Shown here: in pieces, positions 1 to 9,518 of the stretch
Layout of the letters: the number at the start of each line of letters is the position of its first letter
Position numbering within the stretch: position 1 is the first letter of the stretch
Assembly: GCF_034259325.1 (NCBI RefSeq)
Contig: NZ_JAXIVS010000002.1
Span: 372,001-436,000, forward strand
Direction: 5' to 3'
Source of the DNA: Hyalangium ruber
GTDB taxonomy: Bacteria; Myxococcota; Myxococcia; Myxococcales; Myxococcaceae
DNA length: 64,000 nucleotides
Translations under genes and position numbers: made by a program
Notes under the pieces: model-generated
The model's database searches: none
What the model saw: only the letters and a program-made list of their open reading frames with translations
Told to the model about the DNA's origin: nothing

Positions 1-3000
1 CTCAAGGCGGGGACGCGTGCCACCGGATTCCTCCGCGAGTTGGCCGAGGCGCCCTTCACCCCCGCCAAGGGCAGCAAGGCCCACGGGTATCTGCCTCTCA
101 TCGAGAAGAAGCGCCTCAACCCCACGGTGCTCATCGATGGGCGCAGGGGCTCGGGGAAGTCCGCCCTACTCGTCACCTTGTTGAACCTTTACAACAAGGC
201 CGCGACGAACAAGGTGAAGACCCTGCGCGACTTCCGGCCCGAGTCCTGGGACATCGAGCCGGGCTACCCCATCGTGCCGGTGGGCCTGGTCGACCTCGAG
301 CCCCTGCCCGAGACCACCAACCTGCTCCTCCACCTCGTCGGGCACCTGGAGCGGGTGGTCGCCGCGCTGGAGGGTGGGGAGGACGCGGCGCTCCCCTCCT
401 CGTCGGCACCATGGCAAGGGGAAGAGGCTCAGGAGAAGCCCTCGCGCAAGAAGTGGCGGGAGTTCGTCCGCGTCACGACCCTGGGCTGGGATGGACCGGA
501 CATCCGAAAGACTCGGCTCGACCCCGAGGCCTATGCGCTGGAGGCCGAGCATGGGGAGCGGCATCGGATGCGGATGGCCGGAGCCTTCCGGGACTTCCTC
601 GACGCGCTCGCGGATGACTACCGGCGCTGGCGCCGCTGGGACAAGGGCCACTACCCCCTCTTCCTGCTCGCCATTGATGACGCGGATATGAACCCGCGAA
701 GGACGCCGGAGCTGCTGTCGCTGGTACGCAAGCTCCATCACCCACGGCTGGGCTTCTTGATGACTGGCGACAGCGCGCTCTTCGAGGACTCGCTCCTGCT
801 CGACCTCACGCGCAGAGAGAACCTCCCCGAGCATTCACTGCCCCAGCCCCTCAGGAATCTTCCCAGAGCCATCTACGACAAGGTCATCCCTCCGCCGCAG
901 CGCTGTGAGCTACCACCCATCTCGGTGCGTCGGCGGCTCTCCTTCCCTCGCAACGAGCCCATCCAGGAGCAGCTGAAGCAGTTCCAGATGCCCAGCAGCA
1001 CAAGCCTCCTCGACTACAAGCTGCTCCTGGCAGGGCCGCACGGCCTCGCGCAGGTCCTCCCCGACAGGCTTCGGGACCTGGTGTCGTTGAGGGCCACGCT
1101 GAATGAACTCCTCACCGACGGCACCGCCGATCTTCCGCGTACCGCTCGCGCCCTAATGAAGCTCTGGGAGCTGGCCGTCGAGGCTTCGGATCGAAGCGGC
1201 TCCGACAGGGCAATCCTGCGGAACCTCATCTGGTTGGAGGAGACCGAGACTGGGGAAGACTCCCTCCACGTCGAAGCCCAAAAGTTCAGCAGCGATCTGG
1301 TGGTCCAGACCCTGCCCTGGTCCATTGGTGAGGAATTCTTGATCTCCCTGGGCTACCCGACACAGCTCTCGCTGTACATGCCCGGGATCAACCCGGAGTC
1401 ACGTGCCGTCGATATGGAGATGGCGCGGCTGCCCGAGGGACTCCTGGTGGCCTATGGGCTCGCGAATGACTTCGCCCGTACCGCCGAGCCCTATGGGCAC
1501 TCCACCGGGCCCACCATCAGCAACAGAGACGTGGAGCGGGCTCTCACCCGCATCCGGTGGAAGCGCGTCTTCTCCAGCGAGCCGCAACCGCACGAGGAAT
1601 TTCTCTCTGCTTTGCCCTCCTTTTCCTCGACCATCTCCAGCATCGCGCCGCCCTCGAAAGAGGAGACACGCATCAACGAGCTGGCCTCGTCCTTCACGAT
1701 GCACTGGCCCCTGCCCGACTGGGGGACGCACCAGGACCTGACCCAGTTCATCCAGGCCTGGCGCCAGGAATTGGAGGACGCGCCCACGCCTGTCTCGTGG
1801 CCCTCCGCGTCCACCCCCTCCCCGGATGACCTGGCGTGGCTGTTCTTGCGGCTTGTGATCCAAGTTTCGCGTCGTCAACCCATCGAGGGCATTCAGCTGG
1901 GCAAGAAGCCGAACTGGGGCTGGCTCGCGAAGGAGCTGGGCGCGCTCCAGGAGATGACGGGCTCTGCTCGCGCCAACGCCATCTCCACGTGGGTGCAGCA
2001 CCTCGGACTGCTCGCTGCCCCGGAAAGTGGCCTCTCGCTCCTCTTCAGCGATGGACTGATCAACTCCCTGGAAGGGATCTTCAGCCCGAGCTGGAGCGAC
2101 GTCTCGGATGGCTTGCGCTGGGAGCGACGCAGGCGCCTGCAGGAGGCCTTGTCCCAGACCTATTCGTACACCTCCGCCACCACCGGTCCTGGCGAGCTGG
2201 AGAACCTCCTCCGCAAGATCGACGACACCTTCGAGACACACCCCTTCACCCAGCGCATCCAGAGAGAACTCCCATTTTCGAGCAGCCAGCGGGCAGACAA
2301 CGTCCACAACCTGCTCCAGGAGCTCCGCTCCGTTCGGACCCCTTTCGCATCCCTTGCGACCTACTTCACGAGTCTCCGACAGGGCCTGCTCGCTCTCAAT
2401 CCGCTCTGGCTATTGGAGACTCTGCTTGAGCAGGCCCGGAACACACGCAAGCCCGCGGAGGCAGCGCAGGTTCTGGCCCAGCTGTGGAAGACCTGGACTT
2501 ACGAGAGGAGTCGGGAGGACATCGAGCCCAAGCTCCAGCTCCGAGAGGGCCGGGTGGTCCTGCAAGAGACCCCGTTCATGGAGCGCTTCCGTGAGCGTGT
2601 GGACGAGTCCTTCACGAAAGCGCGATGGCGCGACTCAGCCATCACCGAGAATTTCCACCTTTTCTTCACCCTGGCGCGTCAAACAGGAGCGGGCCTGGTT
2701 GCTGGCGTCCCCAGTGACGCCGAGCCCCTGTTGCGTGTGGCCCATGACCTCGCCATGGAGCAACCCGACGCCACTTCGGCTCCCTCTCCAGCTCCCCGCT
2801 GGTGGCACCTGCTCAAGGGCTCCTGGAAGAAGAGTGAGTTCTGGGTCTTCCCCGCCATCGCATGGCGGACACTGTGGGAGTGGGAGATGCTCGAAGAGAG
2901 CTGGCTGGCACGACTTGCGCAGCCGAACATGAACCGGGAAGCCCCTGTCACGGAGCAGGTCGCGCCACGCGCCCTGTGGCTGATCGAAGACTCCCTCTGG

Positions 3001-3396
3001 TGCTACCGCCGCCATGGGTATCCTCCCGACATCAGCGAACCCTTCTCACAAGACCGCTGGGTGCATCAGGTAGAGACGCTCCACAAGCTCATCAAGAACC
3101 TTCCGCCCCAAAAGCCCCGGACGAAGGAACTCCAGGACTGGGCCGCGCGACTCCCCCTGCTCGCCGCGCCCGAGTCTGGCTTGCCCGGCGAGCTTGCCGA
3201 CCTCTTCCTCGCACGATGGGATCAGACCTTTGGCACCGACAAGCAGGCGCTTCAGGCGCACCGGCTCGCTCGACTGACGGAATCCGGACACTCCCTAGAG
3301 CACGCGCGACAGATGCTCGACGAGATTGATGCGGCGTTCAGGGAGCCTCGGCACCCCTGGCTCGAACGCGTGGGCCCATTCAACTCGGAGAAGTGA
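1..3396 (+). CDS. rdrA: RdrA-like P-loop ATPase of a RADAR-type defence operon (5' end outside window)
   Basis: The reading frame is open from base 1, so the true start probably lies outside the window. The first start-like codon inside is a TTG at 40, which leaves 1118 residues. Counted from that codon, a Walker A motif GRRGSGKS is at 34-41 and a Walker B-like stretch FLLAIDDAD is near 208-216. The rest is a long, mostly helical region with no recognised catalytic motif. Known RADAR ATPases (RdrA) also carry the P-loop near the N-terminus and cooperate with a deaminase to block phage growth. The next gene starts 1 bp after this stop and encodes a divergent adenosine deaminase, which is the main reason for the call. 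The protein seems longer than the roughly 900 residues I recall for characterised RdrA. A generic STAND or KAP-type ATPase is the alternative. Confidence 0.7.
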   Translation, partial: LKAGTRATGFLRELAEAPFTPAKGSKAHGYLPLIEKKRLNPTVLIDGRRGSGKSALLVTLLNLYNKAATNKVKTLRDFRPESWDIEPGYPIVPVGLVDLEPLPETTNLLLHLVGHLERVVAALEGGEDAALPSSSAPWQGEEAQEKPSRKKWREFVRVTTLGWDGPDIRKTRLDPEAYALEAEHGERHRMRMAGAFRDFLDALADDYRRWRRWDKGHYPLFLLAIDDADMNPRRTPELLSLVRKLHHPRLGFLMTGDSALFEDSLLLDLTRRENLPEHSLPQPLRNLPRAIYDKVIPPPQRCELPPISVRRRLSFPRNEPIQEQLKQFQMPSSTSLLDYKLLLAGPHGLAQVLPDRLRDLVSLRATLNELLTDGTADLPRTARALMKLWELAVEASDRSGSDRAILRNLIWLEETETGEDSLHVEAQKFSSDLVVQTLPWSIGEEFLISLGYPTQLSLYMPGINPESRAVDMEMARLPEGLLVAYGLANDFARTAEPYGHSTGPTISNRDVERALTRIRWKRVFSSEPQPHEEFLSALPSFSSTISSIAPPSKEETRINELASSFTMHWPLPDWGTHQDLTQFIQAWRQELEDAPTPVSWPSASTPSPDDLAWLFLRLVIQVSRRQPIEGIQLGKKPNWGWLAKELGALQEMTGSARANAISTWVQHLGLLAAPESGLSLLFSDGLINSLEGIFSPSWSDVSDGLRWERRRRLQEALSQTYSYTSATTGPGELENLLRKIDDTFETHPFTQRIQRELPFSSSQRADNVHNLLQELRSVRTPFASLATYFTSLRQGLLALNPLWLLETLLEQARNTRKPAEAAQVLAQLWKTWTYERSREDIEPKLQLREGRVVLQETPFMERFRERVDESFTKARWRDSAITENFHLFFTLARQTGAGLVAGVPSDAEPLLRVAHDLAMEQPDATSAPSPAPRWWHLLKGSWKKSEFWVFPAIAWRTLWEWEMLEESWLARLAQPNMNREAPVTEQVAPRALWLIEDSLWCYRRHGYPPDISEPFSQDRWVHQVETLHKLIKNLPPQKPRTKELQDWAARLPLLAAPESGLPGELADLFLARWDQTFGTDKQALQAHRLARLTESGHSLEHARQMLDEIDAAFREPRHPWLERVGPFNSEK

Positions 3397-3397
3397 C

Positions 3398-6079
3398 ATG
3401 GGTCGGGACGGGCGCTACCAACGGCTCGTGGCGGAGGCCGAGGCCTGGCCTCTCGCCTCGCTGTCCGCCCATGCCCACCGAACGCTCCAACTGGGACACG
3501 CCGCCGCGGGAGTCCTCGATGGACCAACCCAGAAGCTGGCCTCGGACCTGGAGGTACACCTGCGCACTCGCTCGGAGGGGCTCTCCTTGGAGGCGCTCCG
3601 GGCCCTGCGCGAGCACTCCTGGTTCGCGGTGGAGCCCGGGAGCCCTCCAATTGCATCGGGGCTCTCCCTCGCCGAGTACCTTCGCCGCCTCGCGGAGCGG
3701 TATCTGGCGAGCGACGGTCATCATCCTCAGTTGAGGCTCGATCCCGCTGGTGACGGCATCACACGGGCCGAACGCGCCGCCCACTGGCGGTGGCTCTCAC
3801 TCCGCATCCCTGCGGATCTGCTCATCGCCGGCCTCCACGCGCCGAGCGAGGACGAGCCCTCTGGTGACGAGGTGCATCTGCCCACCTCCCACCTGCGCGA
3901 TGTGCTCGGCCGGCCTGTCTCCGAGACCCACCTCCATGGAGGTGCCGCCTACTCCTTTCCCACCCTCTGGAGCGTCTGGATGGGGTGGTTCCGCGACGCC
4001 TGGCCCGAGAAGCTGCGGCCCAAGGACACGTATCCCTTTGGCGACGCGATGGGCTTTGCCTCCAAGCTCCTCTCGGCGGCCATCGCCCGACTCTTCCTCG
4101 CGGCCTTCCTGCGCGCACGGGAGCTCCACGGAGAGCGCGGAGACCTGCGCGCCTTCCTCGCGAGCACAGGGCCCCGGATTGCCCGCCTCGCTTCCTGGCC
4201 CTCTGGCGCCACCGCGCTCCAGCGTGAGTACTCGCACGCCCTCGATTACCTCCAGCGCCCCTCCGGCCGCAGGCAGGATCCTTCGCCGTCGCCCGGCGTC
4301 CTCCAGCGGGTCTATCGAGCGCTGACGGGCGTGCCTCCCACTGGCTCGCGCAGTGAGGCCCGCGAACCCTCGCTGTCGGCCCTCTTCGAGCGGGATCCGC
4401 TCCATGCATGGCTGCCCTCCATCGAGGGGCGTCCCTTCACCGAGACGCGCTTCACCACCCGCGCGCTTCGCTATCTGCTGCGAGAGGGCCAAGGAGACTC
4501 CGGCTTCGCACTCCTCTTCTGGCAGTATCAGCGCGTCCGCTGTCAGGCCCATGCCTTTCTCATCGAAGAGCCGGGGACGGCGGGGCTCGACTGGTTCCAG
4601 GTCCACTTCAATCGGCTCGCCGCCCTGAGGGGTCCCCTGGAAGAGCACCTCGCCGAGAGTGCCTTGCGGCACACGCGCAGAGGGCTGCACCTCGGCTCCC
4701 TCGAAATGCGCGCGACGCCCGAGCCGGACTGGGTCTCCATCCGCGACCAGGCGCGCAAGCTCGCCCAGGCCCACCTGGCGACTCCGGAGCGCCCGGAGAG
4801 CGCCCTGCTCTTCCACTTCATCAAGGAACGGGAGCTGTCCCGAGGCCGTGGCGGGCATGCACGCCTCCACGCGGATCCTTCCGGTAACAGCTCCGGCTTC
4901 CGCTTCGGTGATTGGTTCCTGAGCCGGCGCAGGCAGGCGCTGGCCATCCGCACCGCGCTCAGCCATCACCCCGAGCTGTTGCTCGTCATCCGAGGGTTGG
5001 ATGTCGCCAGCGCCGAGCTCGCCACGCCCACCTGGGTCACCGTGCCGCTCCTGCAACAGGTCCGGCGCCAGTCCCGGACGACGGCCTCGCGTCTGCGCCG
5101 GCTCGCTCCCCGATGGGAGACCACGGAACTCCACATCACCTACCACGCGGGAGAGGAGTTCCGCCGGCTCGTGGAGGGCCTGCGTCGGATCCACGAGCTG
5201 CTCGAGTCCGGAATCCTCCAGACCGGGGACCGCATCGGCCATGGGCTCGCACTCGGCCCAGACGCTCCACAGCTGGCCGAGCTGCACCCCGTCGCTGTCC
5301 AGCCCGCAGAAGAGCGCCTGGACGATCTGCTCTGGGAGCTGGATCGCTACGGCCAGGGCCAGTTGCCCACCCAGCCCGCGCGAGTCGAGCGCGTGCGCAG
5401 CGAGGCCACCGCCCTCGCGCGCGAGCTGCTGGGCCTCTCGCGCGTGGAACTCGACCTCCTCCTCCTCGCCCGACGCTATCGCCACGATCCTCAGGTGCTG
5501 GAGTACCTGCGTTTCCCCGACGAGCCCGAGCCCAGGGCCCGGATGGATCGCGTCCTGCGCCTCGTCTGGCAGCACCTGACGGATGCGGGCGTGTTCCGCC
5601 GGGGGCAGCGCCTCGTCGAGGTGCATAACCACCCCGCCGAGACCGCCATGGCGGCGGAGGCGCAGGCCTGGCTGCGGTCCCTGCTGCGTGAGCGGGAGAT
5701 CACTGTCGAGTCGAACCCCTCCAGCAACCTGCTCGTCCTGAACATGCTCGGGCTGGAGCACCACCCCGCGATGGCGCTGGGGCCACACCTGCCCGTGGCA
5801 CATGAAGCAGCCCCAGCCGCTCGCCCTCCCGAGGCCCCTCCTCCGCTGCTCGTCTCAATCAACTCGGATGACCCGGTAACCTTCGCCACCTCGCTGGCGG
5901 ACGAGTATGCCCACCTCTACTTCGCCCTGATGCGGAGAGGCCTGTCCGCCCACGAGGCGCTGCGGTGGCTCGACCAGCTCCGAGAGAACGGCTGGCGCTC
6001 CCGCTTCACCCTTGCCGCCAGCACCCGCCCCGACGTCCTGCCGCAACTCTTGCCCGCACATCGAAGCTCCGGTCGATAG
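3398..6079 (+). CDS. rdrB: RdrB-like divergent adenosine deaminase (RADAR effector)
   Basis: The 893-residue product starts at the ATG 1 bp after the ATPase stop; an earlier in-frame ATG at 3326 would overlap that gene. All adenosine deaminase active-site elements occur in order: THLHGG (metal ligands H178, H180), YHAGEE (H583 ligand, E586 catalytic), DRIGHG (H615) and NSDDP (D824, D825). In ordinary adenosine deaminase the same residues are at about 15, 17, 214, 217, 238, 295 and 296. This protein therefore has a long N-terminal extension and two large insertions, as expected of RdrB, which forms large cages with RdrA. RdrB deaminates adenosine in RNA or in nucleotides during phage infection. 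The intact metal site argues for an active enzyme. Translation is probably coupled to the ATPase gene. Confidence 0.78.
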   Translation: MGRDGRYQRLVAEAEAWPLASLSAHAHRTLQLGHAAAGVLDGPTQKLASDLEVHLRTRSEGLSLEALRALREHSWFAVEPGSPPIASGLSLAEYLRRLAERYLASDGHHPQLRLDPAGDGITRAERAAHWRWLSLRIPADLLIAGLHAPSEDEPSGDEVHLPTSHLRDVLGRPVSETHLHGGAAYSFPTLWSVWMGWFRDAWPEKLRPKDTYPFGDAMGFASKLLSAAIARLFLAAFLRARELHGERGDLRAFLASTGPRIARLASWPSGATALQREYSHALDYLQRPSGRRQDPSPSPGVLQRVYRALTGVPPTGSRSEAREPSLSALFERDPLHAWLPSIEGRPFTETRFTTRALRYLLREGQGDSGFALLFWQYQRVRCQAHAFLIEEPGTAGLDWFQVHFNRLAALRGPLEEHLAESALRHTRRGLHLGSLEMRATPEPDWVSIRDQARKLAQAHLATPERPESALLFHFIKERELSRGRGGHARLHADPSGNSSGFRFGDWFLSRRRQALAIRTALSHHPELLLVIRGLDVASAELATPTWVTVPLLQQVRRQSRTTASRLRRLAPRWETTELHITYHAGEEFRRLVEGLRRIHELLESGILQTGDRIGHGLALGPDAPQLAELHPVAVQPAEERLDDLLWELDRYGQGQLPTQPARVERVRSEATALARELLGLSRVELDLLLLARRYRHDPQVLEYLRFPDEPEPRARMDRVLRLVWQHLTDAGVFRRGQRLVEVHNHPAETAMAAEAQAWLRSLLREREITVESNPSSNLLVLNMLGLEHHPAMALGPHLPVAHEAAPAARPPEAPPPLLVSINSDDPVTFATSLADEYAHLYFALMRRGLSAHEALRWLDQLRENGWRSRFTLAASTRPDVLPQLLPAHRSSGR

Positions 6080-6347
6080 AAGGACTGCTGCCCCCTTCGC
6101 GGGAGTGCTTCGAACTCAGGCTCGGGGGAGCTCCGCCAGCGCTTCTTCGGAGGCTGAAGAAAGTACAGAGCGCCTCGAAGACGGCGGTGGGCCTTCACCG
6201 TGTGCGGAAAGCCTTGCACTCCGAGCCTGCCTGCCTACCCCACATGAGCGAGCTTTCGCGCGCTGTCGGTGTTAGGAACGCTCCGGGAGAGCGTCAGGTG
6301 AGCCGCCTCCGGTTCCCTTCCTCTCAGTCCACCCACCCCACCAGATC
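6080..6347. other. Intergenic region between RADAR-like operon and sensor kinase
   Basis: This is 268 bp without a convincing gene. I see neither a clear intrinsic terminator with a T-run nor a recognisable promoter. It is the likely site where the upstream operon ends and the kinase gene is started. Confidence 0.4.
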
Positions 6348-8189
6348 ATGTGGCTCTCGCGTCCTGGCCTTCGCCGCCCCCGACCGCTGCGCTGGCACCT
6401 CGCCTTGCTCATCGCGGGCGCCGTGCTCCCGGTCGTCGCGTTCTCCGGCCTCGTCGTGCTGCAGCGCGCCCATCAGATGCAAGAGGTGGTCGAGCGCCGC
6501 CTGCAGCGCTCGGCCCATATGATCACCTTCTCCTTCGAGCGAGAGGCCTCCGCCAGCATCCGCACGCTCCAGGCCCTGGCCCAGTCCGCGACGCTCGACC
6601 ACGGTGACATCGAGGGCTTTCGCGCCGAGGCCCTCCGCGTGGCGCAGACGCAGCCTTCCTGGCTGACGGTGGTTCTTCTGACGCCGGAGGGAGAGCAGCT
6701 CGTCAACCTGAGGCGCCCCAAGGGCGCGCCCACCGTCCGGGTGACCGAGCCCGCCAGCCTCCGCCGCACCCTCGAGACGCGCCAGCCCACGATCGGAGAC
6801 CTCGCACCCGGCCAATCCACGGGCCAGTGGGCCTTCCCGCTCCGCGTCCCCGTCATCCGGGACGACCAGCCGCGCTACGTGCTCACGGCCGTCATCACCC
6901 CCCAGGCCCTGGCGGGCGCCGTGACGCACCAGCGGCCCGTGGAGGACGACGAGTTCACCCGCACCATCGTCGACCGTCAGGGCCTCATCGTCTTCCGCAC
7001 CAAGAACCCCGAGCGATTCATCGGCACCCCCGCCACGCCCAACTTCCTCAAGAGCACCCGAGCGTCGACCGAGGGCGTGTTCCGCAGCGTCACCCTGGAG
7101 GGCTCGCCCTCGTACGTGGCCTTCAGCCGCTCCTCCTTCTCGGGCTGGACGTCCGCGGTGGTGGTCCCCGTCGAGGTCGTCAACGGTTCCTTCCGGCGCT
7201 CGCTCCTGGCCGTCGCGGTCCTGGGCGTGCTGGCCCTGCTGCTGAGCGTGGTGGGCGCGATCGCCTTCTCCCGGCGCTTCGCTCGGGGCATCCACTCCGC
7301 CGCCGCCGCCGCCGAGGCCCTGGCCACCGGCGGCCAGCCCCGGATCGAACCCTCTCCCATCGCGGAGGTGGAGCGCCTGGGCCACTCGCTCGGCGTCTCG
7401 GCCGAGCGCCTGCGCCAGCACGCGCAGGTGGAGCAACGCGCCCGCCAGGAGCTGGAGCAGGCCGTGCAGGCGCGGGATGAGTTCCTCTCGCTCGCCTCGC
7501 ACGAGCTGAAGACGCCGCTCACCTCGCTGATGCTCCAGGCGCAGCTGCTCCAGCGCAGGCTCCAGCGGGACCAGTCCCTGCCACCCGAGACCATGGGCAA
7601 GCTGCTGGACCAGACCTCCCGGCAGGCCCAGCGCCTGGCTCGACTGGTCAACGACATGCTCGACATCTCGCGCATCACCGCCGGAAAGCTCGACCTCGAG
7701 ACAGAGACGTTCGATCTCGCGATGCTCGCGAGCGAGGTCGTCGCGAAGCTGAGTCCTCAGCTGGCCGAGGCGCGGTGCGAGGTGTCGGTGCAGGCCCCGG
7801 AGCCTGTCATCGGCAGCTGGGACCGCCACCGGCTCGAGCAGGTCCTCACCAACCTGCTCACGAACGCGGCCCGCTATGGCGCGGGCGCTCCCGTCGAGGT
7901 CAGCGTGCGCCGGCGCGGGCACCAGGTCGAGCTGCGGGTGAGAGACCGGGGCCGAGGCATCGCCCCAGCCGACCAGGAGCGCATCTTCCAGAAGTTCGAA
8001 CGGGCCGTGAACGGCAGCGAGGTGAGCGGGCTCGGGCTCGGCCTGTTCATCGTGCGCGAGCTCGTCGAGATGCACGGAGGCACCGTCCACGTCGAGAGCA
8101 CTCTGGGGCAGGGCGCCACCTTCACCGTCGTCCTCTCGTCCCTGGAGCCCCCGGTGCCGGCGGGTGTGTCCGCGGAGTCCACCGGCTGA
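6348..8189 (+). CDS. Membrane sensor histidine kinase with Cache-type periplasmic domain
   Basis: The 613-residue protein has an N-terminal transmembrane helix (about 15-37), a periplasmic Cache-like sensor region to about 280, a second membrane helix near 285-310, a HAMP-like linker, a HisKA dimerisation domain with LASHELKTP (phosphoacceptor H385), and a C-terminal HATPase domain with N, G1 (RDRGRGIAP) and G2 (GLGLGLFIV) boxes. It should autophosphorylate in response to an extracellular ligand. No response regulator is adjacent, so the partner must be elsewhere, as is common for orphan myxobacterial kinases. It lies 268 bp after the deaminase gene and is probably not part of that operon. 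Confidence 0.9.
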   Translation: MWLSRPGLRRPRPLRWHLALLIAGAVLPVVAFSGLVVLQRAHQMQEVVERRLQRSAHMITFSFEREASASIRTLQALAQSATLDHGDIEGFRAEALRVAQTQPSWLTVVLLTPEGEQLVNLRRPKGAPTVRVTEPASLRRTLETRQPTIGDLAPGQSTGQWAFPLRVPVIRDDQPRYVLTAVITPQALAGAVTHQRPVEDDEFTRTIVDRQGLIVFRTKNPERFIGTPATPNFLKSTRASTEGVFRSVTLEGSPSYVAFSRSSFSGWTSAVVVPVEVVNGSFRRSLLAVAVLGVLALLLSVVGAIAFSRRFARGIHSAAAAAEALATGGQPRIEPSPIAEVERLGHSLGVSAERLRQHAQVEQRARQELEQAVQARDEFLSLASHELKTPLTSLMLQAQLLQRRLQRDQSLPPETMGKLLDQTSRQAQRLARLVNDMLDISRITAGKLDLETETFDLAMLASEVVAKLSPQLAEARCEVSVQAPEPVIGSWDRHRLEQVLTNLLTNAARYGAGAPVEVSVRRRGHQVELRVRDRGRGIAPADQERIFQKFERAVNGSEVSGLGLGLFIVRELVEMHGGTVHVESTLGQGATFTVVLSSLEPPVPAGVSAESTG

Positions 8190-8279
8190 GCCGCCGGGCG
8201 GCGCGAACGGTAAGGCATTGGGTTCTGGCGAAGAACGGACGTAGGCTCCCAAGCTTCGGAAAGAGCTACAGGAGCCCGC

Positions 8280-9509
8280 ATGTCGACGACGGAAGTGGCT
8301 GACCCCTATGGCCTGATGACGCGCCAGTTCCAGGTGGATCCCTACCCCACCTACGCGCGGCTGCGCGACGAAGCCCCCGCCTATTTCAGCGAGGGCTGGG
8401 GCGGATGGATCCTCACGCGCTACCAGGACGTGCAGGCGGGCTTCAAGGACACGCGCCGCATGTCCTCCAACCGCGCCGGTGCCTTCGGCGCCCTGCTCCC
8501 CGCCGCTCTCAAGGAGCGCCTGGCCCCCGTGGTCCGCAGCCTCAGCTCCTGGGCGCTGCTCATCGACCCGCCCGACCACACGCGCATCCGCTCCCTGGTC
8601 AACAAAGCCTTCACCCCGCGCCTGGTGGAGTACCTGCGCCCCCGCATCCAGGAGCTGGTGGATGGGATGCTCGACAAGGCCGAGGCCTCCGGCCGCCTGG
8701 ACGTGGTGCAGGACCTGGCCAACATCCTGCCCGTGTCCGTGATTGGCGAGATGCTGGGCATTCCGCGCGAGGACAGCGTGAAGCTCACCGTCTGGTCCAA
8801 CGCGTTCGCCACCTTCTTCGGCACCGCCAAGTACACCCCCGAGGTGCTGGACCAGATGCGCACCGGCATCGTCGAGATGGAGGACTACTTCCGCGGCGTC
8901 ATCGCCCAGCGCCGCAAGAGCGCCACCGTGGGCAATGACCTGCTGAGCACCATGATGGCCGCGGAGGACCAGGGCAACATCCTCTCCGAGCAGGAGGCGC
9001 TGGCCACCTGCTCCCTGGTGCTCTTCGCCGGCCACGAGACGACGACGCACCTGCTCACCAACGGCCTGTACCTGCTGCTCAAGCACCCCGAGCAGCGCGG
9101 CCTCATGGAGGGCACCGACGAGCAGCTCACCACCGCCGTGGAGGAGATCCTCCGCTACGAGAGCCCCATCCAGCGCCTGAGCCGCGTCATCACCGAGGAC
9201 TTCGAGCTGCACGGGCAGACGCTCAAGAAGGGCCAGAAGGCGTTCGTGATGATTGGCGCCGCCAACCGCGATCCGCTCCAGTTCCCCAAGGCGGAGCAGC
9301 TGGATCTCCAGCGCCAGGACAACCGCCACATCGCCTTCGGCTTCAGCATCCACTACTGCCTGGGCGCCGCCCTGGCCCGCCTGGAGGGACAGATCGCCCT
9401 GCGCACCGTGCTGCGCCGCTTCCCCAACATGAAGCTCCTGCAGGAGCCCGAGCGGCTGGAGAACGTGGCCTTCCGCGGCTTCAAGTCCATGCCCGTCTCC
9501 CTGGGCTGA
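8280..9509 (+). CDS. Cytochrome P450 (first of a tandem pair)
   Basis: The product is a 409-residue soluble bacterial P450 with no membrane anchor. The oxygen-binding I-helix motif AGHETT is at 250-255, an ExxR motif lies in EEILRYES, and the heme-ligand loop FGFSIHYCLG places the axial cysteine at C360. The start at 8280 has a good ribosome site (CAGGAG about 8 bases upstream). The family uses a ferredoxin/ferredoxin reductase pair to hydroxylate small molecules, and no such redox partner is encoded nearby. The second P450 begins 9 bp downstream, so the two are likely co-transcribed. Substrate unknown. Confidence 0.95.
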   Translation: MSTTEVADPYGLMTRQFQVDPYPTYARLRDEAPAYFSEGWGGWILTRYQDVQAGFKDTRRMSSNRAGAFGALLPAALKERLAPVVRSLSSWALLIDPPDHTRIRSLVNKAFTPRLVEYLRPRIQELVDGMLDKAEASGRLDVVQDLANILPVSVIGEMLGIPREDSVKLTVWSNAFATFFGTAKYTPEVLDQMRTGIVEMEDYFRGVIAQRRKSATVGNDLLSTMMAAEDQGNILSEQEALATCSLVLFAGHETTTHLLTNGLYLLLKHPEQRGLMEGTDEQLTTAVEEILRYESPIQRLSRVITEDFELHGQTLKKGQKAFVMIGAANRDPLQFPKAEQLDLQRQDNRHIAFGFSIHYCLGAALARLEGQIALRTVLRRFPNMKLLQEPERLENVAFRGFKSMPVSLG

Positions 9510-9518
9510 GCGCGCGCC

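Noticed and set aside
3326-3397. Upstream in-frame ATG for the adenosine deaminase gene
   Set aside because: It would overlap the ATPase gene by 71 bases. The ATG at 3398, 1 bp after that stop, is the simpler choice.
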